Below, piece by piece: positions 1-5,933 of a stretch of DNA of 9,127 nucleotides. A program made the position numbers and the translations under genes. The notes beneath the pieces are model-generated. The model searched no databases. It had not been told where the DNA came from and saw only the letters and a list, made by a program, of their open reading frames with translations. The stretch is taken from contig URKI01000067.1 of NCBI GenBank assembly GCA_900548505.1, positions 1-9,127 of the forward strand. Reading direction: 5' to 3'. Source of the DNA: an uncultured Oscillibacter sp. Its GTDB lineage: Bacteria > Bacillota > Clostridia > Oscillospirales > Oscillospiraceae. Each line of letters begins with the position of its first letter. Position 1 is the first letter of the stretch.

Positions 1-345
1 AAGGTGGACCGCTCCGCCGCCTATATGGCCCGGTATGCGGCCAAGAACCTGGTGGCGGCGGGCCTTGCCCGCAAGTGCCAGATCGAACTGGCCTATGCCA
101 TCGGCGTGGCCCATCCGGTCTCCGTGCTGGTGGACACCTATGGTACCGGCAGGCTGCCCGACGAGCGGCTGGCAGAAATCATCAACCGGCACTTCGACCT
201 GCGCCCGGCCGCCATCATCCGGGATCTGGACCTGCGTCGCCCCATCTATGAGCAGACCGCTGCCTATGGCCATTTCGGCCGTACCGATGTGGACCTGCCC
301 TGGGAAAAGACTGACCGGGCGGAGCTGCTCAAGCAGTATCTGTAA
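1..345 (+). CDS. metK: S-adenosylmethionine synthetase, C-terminal part (5' truncated)
   Basis: This is the last 114 codons of methionine adenosyltransferase, the cytoplasmic enzyme making S-adenosylmethionine from methionine and ATP. The frame is open from base 1 and begins inside the family signature with KVDRSAAYMARYAAKN. By alignment from memory, the first Lys corresponds to the active-site lysine at about 269 of the E. coli enzyme. Further family landmarks are YAIGVAHPVSV, the FDLRP segment, and the C-terminal PIYEQTAAYGHFGR followed by PWEKTD. The full protein is usually close to 390-400 residues, so roughly the first 70 percent lies upstream of the window. The C-terminus is intact and ends with TAA. 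A strong terminator follows about 60 bases later, so metK is not transcribed with the two-component genes downstream. Identification is very secure. Confidence 0.97.
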   Translation, partial: KVDRSAAYMARYAAKNLVAAGLARKCQIELAYAIGVAHPVSVLVDTYGTGRLPDERLAEIINRHFDLRPAAIIRDLDLRRPIYEQTAAYGHFGRTDVDLPWEKTDRAELLKQYL

Positions 346-407
346 GCCGGTGCCGGAGGTCTGACCGCCGGACGCGGGGCAGAGAGCCGGTGCGTTGGGA
401 TACGAAA

Positions 408-450
408 AGAAAAACGGCGTGACATGCAGCGCATGTCACGCCGTTTTTCT
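408..450 (+). terminator. Intrinsic terminator after metK (bidirectional-looking)
   Basis: The arm at 408-427 pairs without mismatch with 431-450 around a 3-base AGC loop. The stem core is GC-rich (ACGGCGTGACATGC) and is flanked by an A-run on the left and a T5 run on the right, so the T-tract forms part of the extended stem. The symmetry could let it work in both directions, but only metK on the + strand is seen to need it. It also insulates the promoter at 487-518 from metK transcription. Confidence 0.9.
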
Positions 451-467
451 CAGTTCGGTCGGAACTG
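451..467. repeat. Short dyad CAGTTC-N5-GAACTG
   Basis: A 6-bp inverted repeat (451-456 with 462-467, 5-base spacer) lies directly after the metK terminator and 20 bases upstream of the first regulator half-site at 487. It could be a second hairpin or an operator. At this size it could also be chance, and no function is assigned. Confidence 0.25.
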
Positions 468-486
468 CCGGGCTTTCTGTAAAACC

Positions 487-518
487 TTCAGCTTTATTTC
501 AGGGTTTGGGTGTATGAT
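487..518 (+). promoter_or_regulatory. Putative autoregulated promoter of the two-component operon
   Basis: Two direct TTCAG half-sites start at 487 and 498 (11-bp period, one helical turn). After 10 bp comes TATGAT (513-518), a 5/6 match to the -10 consensus. No TTGACA-like -35 box is present, and the second half-site occupies that position, which is typical of promoters activated by OmpR/PhoB-type regulators. Transcription would start near 525, leaving a leader of about 24 nt before the GTG start at 549. The same arrangement with identical spacing recurs at 2500-2531 upstream of the ABC operon. That recurrence is the main support; binding itself is inferred. Confidence 0.6.
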
Positions 519-548
519 AAACGTGGAACATCCCGGAGGTGTGCGGAC

Positions 549-1217
549 GTGAAGATATTGATTGTTGAGGATGAAAAGCTGCTGGCAGACTCCATCCGTA
601 CTCTTTTGCAGAAAAAGGGATTCGATGTGGAGGTCGCCTATGACGGAGAGACGGGAAGGCAATACGCAGAGCTGGGCGTCTACGATTTGCTGATTCTGGA
701 TGTTATGATGCCGAGCGTGGACGGATTCGAAGTGGCCAGGAGGGTCCGCATGAAGCATTTGGGGTCCATGATCCTGATGCTGACCGCCAAATCAGAGCTG
801 GAGGACCGCATAACAGGGCTGAACGCCGGCGCGGACTACTATCTCACAAAACCTTTCGATGCGAGGGAACTCCTGGCCTGCATCAACGCGTTGCTGCGCA
901 GGCAGGGGGCGCAGGTGGACGAGGTCAGGTTTGGGAACACCTCGCTGGATCTCTCTTCCGCCATGCTGATCTGCGGAGAAAACAGAGTCCGTCTTTCGGC
1001 CAAGGAATTCGACGTCATGCGGTTTCTGCTGCAGGCGGGCGGGAGGAACCTGTCAAAGGAAGTAATCCTCGCTAGGGTGTGGGGCTTCGACTCCGAAGCG
1101 GTAGAAAACCATGTGGAGGTCTACATCGGGTTCCTGAGAAAAAAGCTCGCCAGCATCGGTTCGAACATCCGAATTGCAGCGATCCGCAGACTGGGCTACC
1201 ATTTGGAGGCGGAGTAG
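549..1217 (+). CDS. OmpR/PhoB-family DNA-binding response regulator
   Basis: This is a 222-residue two-domain transcription factor of usual length for the family. The receiver domain (about 1-115) has the acidic pair E7/D8, the phospho-acceptor D51 in LLILDVMMP, the switch residue T79 in MLTAK and the conserved K101 in LTKPF. The winged-helix DNA-binding domain (about 126-220) shows LSAKEFDVMRFLL, the VWGFDSEAVENHVEVYIGFLRKKL recognition region and the wing motif RRLGYHLE. The start is GTG at 549, chosen because GGAGGT (535-540) lies 8 bases upstream and because MKILIVEDE is the canonical N-terminus. A GTG at 510 in the same frame would add 13 residues but lies upstream of that site and overlaps the -10 box. 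The stop is one base before the kinase start, so the two are translationally coupled. It probably binds the TTCAG repeats upstream of its own gene and of the ABC operon (inference). Confidence 0.95.
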   Translation: MKILIVEDEKLLADSIRTLLQKKGFDVEVAYDGETGRQYAELGVYDLLILDVMMPSVDGFEVARRVRMKHLGSMILMLTAKSELEDRITGLNAGADYYLTKPFDARELLACINALLRRQGAQVDEVRFGNTSLDLSSAMLICGENRVRLSAKEFDVMRFLLQAGGRNLSKEVILARVWGFDSEAVENHVEVYIGFLRKKLASIGSNIRIAAIRRLGYHLEAE

Positions 1218-1218
1218 C

Positions 1219-2427
1219 ATGATCCGAAAACTGCGATTTAAATTTGTGATGATCAACATGAGTATTGTCACCATCATGCTCGGTGTGATCTTGGGGCTTG
1301 TGTTCTATTTTACGCGGGCGAATCTGGAAACCGAGAGCATTGCCATGATGCAGAACATTGCCAGCCAGCCCTTTCACCCCGGTATCCCCAATGAGTCCGG
1401 AGGGGAAGTGCGCCTACCGTACTTTATACTCCAGGTGAGTCCACGGGGAGAGCTGATAGCGACCAGCGGAGGCTATTATGACTTGTCCAACGATGCATTT
1501 CTGAGCGATCTGATCGATATGGCGTTTGCTTCCCCCAAGGCGTTCGGCGTGATCGAGGGGTACCATCTGCGGTATTACCGGGTCGGTACGCCGATCGACC
1601 AATGCCTGGTATTTACGGATATCTCCAGCGAGGTCGCCACGCTGGACCATTTGACGAAAACCTGCCTCTTTCTTGGAGGGCTCGGGTTCGGGGTGTTTCT
1701 GGCCATAAGCATCCTTCTCTCCGGATGGGCGGTAAGGCCGGTGGAGCTGGCATGGAAGCAGCAGCGTCAGTTCGTGGCGGATGCGTCGCACGAACTGAAA
1801 ACGCCCCTGACGGTCATTATGACAAACGCAGAACTCATGAGCGACCCGGAATACAGCGAGGCATATAAAGCCCGATTTTTATCCCACATTCTGGTGATGT
1901 CCCGGCAGATGCGGGAGCTGATTGAACAGTTGCTGGAGCTGGCCAGGACGGACAACGCCGAATCGAGGCCCACCGTCGGTACTGTGGATTTTAGCAGATT
2001 GGCCGCCAATGCCGTGCTCCCTTTTGAGCCAGCCTTTTTTGAAAAGGGGCTGCGCCTGGACGTCCGGATCGACCGGGATATTTCTGTTTCCGGGGAAACG
2101 GCACTGCTACAGCGGCTGATGGACATTTTGCTGGACAACGCGCTGAAGTATTCCTCTCCCGGCGGGACTGCCTGGGTGACGCTCCAAAAGCAGGGGAACC
2201 GGCGCTGCAGACTGGTTGTAAAAAACCAAGGAGAGCGCATCCCGCCGGAAGATATTAAAAACATATTCAAACGGTTTTACCGCGTAGATAGGGCCCGAAG
2301 CAGGGACGGGAGCTTTGGTCTGGGCCTCTCCATCGCGGAGAATATTGTGGTGCAGCATAGAGGGAGCATTTGGGCGGAGAGTGAGGACGGGGTCAACAGC
2401 TTTTTTGTGGAACTGCCCTGCGTTTAG
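1219..2427 (+). CDS. Membrane sensor histidine kinase, partner of the adjacent regulator
   Basis: This 402-residue kinase starts at the ATG at 1219, with GGAGG at 1205-1209 inside the end of the regulator gene. Visible architecture: TM1 about 9-31, an extracytoplasmic sensor region about 32-147, and TM2 about 148-169. The linker RPVELAWKQQRQF is very short. The DHp helix carries the H-box FVADASHELKTPLT with phospho-acceptor H191, and the C-terminal ATPase domain follows. The N-box is DNALKYS (N307), the G1 region NQGERIPPE (336-344), the F-box FKRFYRVDRAR and the G2 box GLGLS (367-371). The linker between TM2 and the H-box has room for no complete HAMP domain. The NxGxxIPPE form of the G1 box is, to my knowledge, common in this clostridial VanS-like group and need not mean loss of ATP binding. 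It should phosphorylate D51 of the neighbouring regulator. The signal it senses cannot be read from the sequence. Confidence 0.93.
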   Translation: MIRKLRFKFVMINMSIVTIMLGVILGLVFYFTRANLETESIAMMQNIASQPFHPGIPNESGGEVRLPYFILQVSPRGELIATSGGYYDLSNDAFLSDLIDMAFASPKAFGVIEGYHLRYYRVGTPIDQCLVFTDISSEVATLDHLTKTCLFLGGLGFGVFLAISILLSGWAVRPVELAWKQQRQFVADASHELKTPLTVIMTNAELMSDPEYSEAYKARFLSHILVMSRQMRELIEQLLELARTDNAESRPTVGTVDFSRLAANAVLPFEPAFFEKGLRLDVRIDRDISVSGETALLQRLMDILLDNALKYSSPGGTAWVTLQKQGNRRCRLVVKNQGERIPPEDIKNIFKRFYRVDRARSRDGSFGLGLSIAENIVVQHRGSIWAESEDGVNSFFVELPCV

Positions 2428-2441
2428 CGTCCGTTTTCGGG

Positions 2442-2475
2442 GGCGGAGAGGAGAAGGTGCCTCTCCGCCTTTTTT
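2442..2475 (+). terminator. Intrinsic terminator after the histidine kinase
   Basis: A 10-bp GC-rich stem (2442-2451 GGCGGAGAGG with 2460-2469) with an 8-base loop is followed immediately by six T residues (2470-2475). It starts 15 bases after the kinase stop codon. It separates the two-component transcript from the ABC operon, which therefore needs its own promoter. Confidence 0.88.
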
Positions 2476-2499
2476 GTTCAAAAAATTTTCACAAAAGGC

Positions 2500-2531
2500 T
2501 TCAGCGTCGTTTCAGCGCAAGAGATTACAAT
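2500..2531 (+). promoter_or_regulatory. Putative response-regulator-activated promoter of the ABC operon
   Basis: Direct TTCAG half-sites start at 2500 and 2511 (11-bp period). After 10 bp comes TACAAT (2526-2531), a 5/6 match to the -10 consensus; there is no -35 box. Spacing matches the promoter at 487-518 base for base. The segments 486-502 and 2499-2515 agree at 14 of 17 positions by hand count. Transcription would begin near 2538, giving a leader of about 120 nt before the ATPase start. Activation by the adjacent response regulator is inferred from this shared layout. Confidence 0.6.
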
Positions 2532-2565
2532 AGAACTGGCCCTTGTTTGCGCGCGGGCAATGGGA

Positions 2566-2608
2566 CCGGCGGAAGGGAAAAACGCTGTCCGGGTGCGCCG
2601 GCCTTTTT
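2566..2608 (+). terminator. Weak hairpin plus T5 in the ABC operon leader (possible attenuator)
   Basis: CCGGCG (2566-2571) can pair with CGCCGG (2596-2601), extended by GG/CC across a bulged A. A T5 run (2604-2608) follows two bases later. The loop is long (24 bases), so this is a weaker terminator than the others in the window. Its position between the promoter and the ATPase start would suit attenuation, but the evidence is only this geometry. Confidence 0.25.
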
Positions 2609-2659
2609 CAGGCGGGGACGGACGGCGGGATGGCCAACATAGGTTCGAGGAGGCAGACT

Positions 2660-3640
2660 ATGATAACAGTTGAGCACTTGACAAAATACTACGGCGATTT
2701 CATGGCGGTCGATGACCTTTCCTTTGAGATCGAGGAGGGCCATGTTTACGGCTTCCTGGGACCGAACGGCGCGGGAAAGTCGACCACTATGAATATTATG
2801 ACCGGGTGCCTGTCCGCGACGGAGGGGCATGTCAGGATCGATGGATATGATATTTTTGAAGAGGCGGAAAAGGCCAAAAAGCGCATCGGCTATCTCCCGG
2901 AGCAGCCCCCGCTCTACATGAATGAGACCCCACTGGAGTATCTGCGGTTTGTAGGGGAGGCAAAGGGTCTGCACGGCGCAGAGCTCGACCGGCAAATCAC
3001 CCGGGTAGTGGGACAGACAAGGATCGATGGGGTAAAAAACCGGCGGATTTCAGCCCTTTCCAAGGGCTATAAGCAGCGGGTCGGAATCGCCCAGGCGTTG
3101 CTCGGAAACCCGAAGGTCATTATCCTCGATGAGCCGACCGTCGGGCTGGACCCCATCCAGATCATCGAGATCCGGGACCTGATCCGGCAGCTGGGCCAGT
3201 CCCACACTGTCATCTTCAGCTCCCACATCCTCTCGGAAGTCCAGGCCATCTGCGACCAGATCCTCATGATCGCCAAGGGGAAACTGATGGCCTTTGACTG
3301 CCCGGAAAACCTGGAGAAAAAGCTCCTCTGCCCCAACGAGATCACCTTTACGGCAGAGGCAAGCGAGCAGGAGGTCTCCGATATTCTGGCGGCCATGGAC
3401 CACATCACCGACACGCAGATGGAGGTTTCGGAGGAGGGATTGGTGCAGGTCCATCTCAAGACGGATCTGGACAATATCCACGACCTGTCCCGCGCGCTGT
3501 TCTTCGCCTTTGCCGAGCACAGCCGGCCGCTTCTTGAAATGTCGCTGAAGAAAGCAAATCTGGAAGATATTTTCCTGGAGCTGAACGAACAGTCCCAGCA
3601 GACCCCCGATGAGGAAGAAAGTGAGGTGGAGAGCGCATGA
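2660..3640 (+). CDS. ABC transporter ATP-binding protein, GldA/CcmA-like class
   Basis: This 326-residue cytoplasmic ATPase powers the ABC-2 permease encoded next. Motifs in order: Walker A GPNGAGKST (34-42), Q-loop LPEQPPLY with Q82, signature LSKGYKQR (133-140), Walker B VIILDEP (153-159), D-loop GLDP (162-165) and switch histidine H189 in FSSHILSEV. All catalytic residues look intact. About 100 residues beyond the nucleotide-binding core form a C-terminal extension containing EMSLKKANLEDIFLEL, usual for ABC-2 exporter ATPases, and an acidic tail. The start is ATG at 2660, preceded by GAGGAGG (2647-2653) at 6 bases. The frame stays open further upstream from a TTG at 2543, but that extension is not conserved-looking and would bury the ribosome-binding site. 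The final codons overlap the permease start in an ATGA junction. Family assignment is firm; the substrate is unknown. Confidence 0.95.
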   Translation: MITVEHLTKYYGDFMAVDDLSFEIEEGHVYGFLGPNGAGKSTTMNIMTGCLSATEGHVRIDGYDIFEEAEKAKKRIGYLPEQPPLYMNETPLEYLRFVGEAKGLHGAELDRQITRVVGQTRIDGVKNRRISALSKGYKQRVGIAQALLGNPKVIILDEPTVGLDPIQIIEIRDLIRQLGQSHTVIFSSHILSEVQAICDQILMIAKGKLMAFDCPENLEKKLLCPNEITFTAEASEQEVSDILAAMDHITDTQMEVSEEGLVQVHLKTDLDNIHDLSRALFFAFAEHSRPLLEMSLKKANLEDIFLELNEQSQQTPDEEESEVESA

Positions 3641-4500
3641 CAGCCGTACTGAAGCACGAGCTGAGGCTCTACTTCCATTCTCTGACCGCCTACGTGTTCG
3701 GCGCATTTTTGCTGGCATTCGTCGGCATCGGCGCCGTACTGTACAACATCCAGGCGGCGGTGAGCAACTTTGAATTTGTCCTGAATTTCAGCAGCCTCAT
3801 CTTTGTAGTGATCGTTCCCATCCTGACCATGCGGGTCATTGCGGAGGAAAAAAAGCAAAAGACGGATCAGCTGCTCTACTCCCTCCCCATCTCCACCACC
3901 CAGGTGATCCTGGGCAAGTATGCGGCGCTGCTGGTCCTGTATCTGATCCCGCTTGCCGTCATCTCCCTCTACCCCCTGATTTTCTCCCGATTCGGAGATG
4001 TGTATCTGCTGACCGCTTACGGCTCCATCCTGGCCTTTTTCATTCTGGGCGCTGCACTGATCGCCGTGGGCATGTTCATCTCCTCCCTGACAGACAATCA
4101 GGGAATGGCCGCCGGCATCGGCATTGCGGTCATCTTGCTGAACTACTACAGCGTCAGCCTGTCGGAGTACGTCTCCGCCACCGCTGCCGGATCTGCCGTG
4201 GCACTGGTGGTTCTGTTCCTAGCCATGGGCGCCGTGATCCGCTACGTCACCAAAAACGGTACGCTGGCCTATTGGTTCTCCTTTGTGCTCATCGCCGTGA
4301 CCGTGCTGCTGCTTTTTGTGGGCAGCAGCATCTTTGAGGGGCTCCTCCCCAGCATCATGGCGAAGCTGTCCCTGTTCGAGCGGTTCACTTCCTTTGTCAA
4401 CGGTGCCTTTGACATGACCGCCATTGTCTATTACTGCACGGTCATCATCTTCTTTTTGTTCTTGTCCGTGCAGTCCATGGAGAAACGGAGGTACAACTGA
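3637..4500 (+). CDS. ABC-2 family permease, GldF-like
   Basis: This 287-residue integral membrane protein has about eight hydrophobic segments (roughly 18-37, 50-69, 95-115, 126-150, 156-172, 181-202, 211-231 and 260-279). The cytoplasmic stretch after the second segment reads AEEKKQKTDQLLYSLPIST and is followed by GKY. This matches the coupling-loop pattern of ABC-2 permeases (EE-x-GT/KT-x-LL-x-x-P followed by GK). ATG 3637 overlaps the ATPase stop by 4 bases. Its own stop shares one base with the next start, so subunit synthesis is tightly coupled. A single permease gene implies a homodimer, or partnership with the membrane proteins encoded downstream. ABC-2 systems usually export, but nothing here identifies the cargo. 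Confidence 0.9.
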   Translation: MTAVLKHELRLYFHSLTAYVFGAFLLAFVGIGAVLYNIQAAVSNFEFVLNFSSLIFVVIVPILTMRVIAEEKKQKTDQLLYSLPISTTQVILGKYAALLVLYLIPLAVISLYPLIFSRFGDVYLLTAYGSILAFFILGAALIAVGMFISSLTDNQGMAAGIGIAVILLNYYSVSLSEYVSATAAGSAVALVVLFLAMGAVIRYVTKNGTLAYWFSFVLIAVTVLLLFVGSSIFEGLLPSIMAKLSLFERFTSFVNGAFDMTAIVYYCTVIIFFLFLSVQSMEKRRYN

Positions 4501-5933
4501 TGAAAAAGAAGCCGTTTTCAAAGCCCGAGCATCCGGGTGTTGCCTTTCAGGGCGGAACCTATTCCCTGGCGCTGAGTGCCATCGTGCTGGCACTTTTGGT
4601 GGTGGTGAACGTATTCGTCTCCGCCCTGCCCACCTCCATGACCAACTACGATATTAGCGCCTCCAAGCTCTATTCCATCACCAGCAACACCAAGGTGGTG
4701 GTAAACGCCCTGGAGGAGGACGTGACCATTTACTGGATCGTGCAGTCCGGTCAGGAGGATGACGTCATCGAAAACCTGCTGAGCAAATACGAAAGCCTGT
4801 CCGACCACATCACGGTGGTCAAGAAAAACCCGGACATCTATCCCACCTTTGCCCAGCAGTACACGGACGAGACCGTGGAGAACAACAGCCTGGTGGTGGA
4901 ATGCGGCGACCGCAGCCGCTTTATCAGCTATGACGATATCTACCTCTACGAGGCGGACCTGAGCTCCTACTCCTATAACACCTCTTTCGACGGAGAAGGT
5001 GCAATCACCTCCGCCATCGACTATGTGGTCAATGAAGAGCAGCCTCAGGTCTATGTACTGGAAGGTCACGGCGAGGCGGAGCTGCCCTCCACCTTCAGCC
5101 AGCAGATCGAAAAGGACAATGTGGAGCTGACCACCTTCTCCCTGCTGACCGTGGACGCGGTACCCGAGGAGGCGGACTGCGTCATGATCTACGGCCCCAC
5201 CAGTGACATTTCCGACCAGGAAAAGGAGATGCTGTCGGACTATGTTACCAGCGGCGGAAAGCTGCTGGTCATGGCCGGACCGGTGGACGGCGGTTCTCTC
5301 GATAATCTCTACAGTCTGCTGTCCGATTACGGCGTCACCGCCAACGAGGGCATCGTCATCGAAGGTGACCGGGAGCACTACGCCTTCCAGTCTCCCTTTG
5401 CCCTCATGCCGGATATGGCCTCCAGCGACATCACCGATTCTCTGATTGAAGAGCACTATTACCCCATTCTGCCCATCTCCACGGGTCTGACCATTGAAGA
5501 AGGCTCTTCTGCCACGGCCCTGCTGACCACCTCCGACGCTGCGTTCAGCAAGGTCTCCGGCTATGATCTGACCGCCTATGAAAAAGAGGACGGAGATATC
5601 GACGGGCCCTTTACCCTGGCCGTTTCCATCGACTGCGGAAGTGACGGGCAGATCGTCTGGTTCTCCTCTTCCAGCTTCCTGGATGACATGTACAACGCCT
5701 ATTCCTCCGGTGCCAATGTGAACCTGGGCATGAACGCCCTGTCCTCCCTGATCGGCGAGAGCGAGGCCATGGCCATCCGCAGCAAATCCCTGAACTACAA
5801 TTACCTGACCATCAGCGACTCCGTGTCCTCGCTTTTGAAAACCACCATGATCGGTGTGTTCCCCCTGCTGTATCTGGGGATCGGTATCTTTGTAGTTGTC
5901 CGAAGAAGGAGGATGCAGAATGAAACGTTCTAA
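4500..5933 (+). CDS. GldG-family ABC transporter auxiliary membrane protein
   Basis: This 477-residue protein has one TM helix near the N-terminus (about 22-43), a long extracytoplasmic region (about 45-448) and a C-terminal TM helix (about 449-467) ending in the basic tail RRRRMQNETF. The segment after TM1, DISASKLYSITSNTKVVVNAL (51-71), is the family hallmark of GldG-like proteins. Next come the FDGEGAITSAIDYV block (163-176), YVLEGHGE (185-192), SGGKLLVM (251-258) and IRSKSL near 426-431, matching the ABC-type auxiliary domain (PF09822-like) as I know it. The ATG at 4500 shares its A with the permease stop, and GGAGGT (4487-4492) sits 7 bases upstream. In Bacteroidetes, GldA-GldF-GldG form a transporter needed for gliding. 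No gliding genes occur here, so the role in this organism is unknown. The fold resembles a periplasmic/extracellular accessory subunit rather than an enzyme. Confidence 0.85.
   Translation: MKKKPFSKPEHPGVAFQGGTYSLALSAIVLALLVVVNVFVSALPTSMTNYDISASKLYSITSNTKVVVNALEEDVTIYWIVQSGQEDDVIENLLSKYESLSDHITVVKKNPDIYPTFAQQYTDETVENNSLVVECGDRSRFISYDDIYLYEADLSSYSYNTSFDGEGAITSAIDYVVNEEQPQVYVLEGHGEAELPSTFSQQIEKDNVELTTFSLLTVDAVPEEADCVMIYGPTSDISDQEKEMLSDYVTSGGKLLVMAGPVDGGSLDNLYSLLSDYGVTANEGIVIEGDREHYAFQSPFALMPDMASSDITDSLIEEHYYPILPISTGLTIEEGSSATALLTTSDAAFSKVSGYDLTAYEKEDGDIDGPFTLAVSIDCGSDGQIVWFSSSSFLDDMYNAYSSGANVNLGMNALSSLIGESEAMAIRSKSLNYNYLTISDSVSSLLKTTMIGVFPLLYLGIGIFVVVRRRRMQNETF

Noticed and set aside
346..407. 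GC-rich spacer after metK with repeated GCCGGTGC (346-353 and 386-393)
   Set aside because: Two short GC-rich matches in a high-GC spacer are likely by chance; no promoter, RNA fold or small gene with a ribosome-binding site is visible.
2543..2659. 39-residue N-terminal extension of the ABC ATPase from a TTG at 2543
   Set aside because: It has no ribosome-binding site, and its codons cover the leader and the GAGGAGG that serves ATG 2660. The family N-terminus begins at MITVEHLTKYYG.
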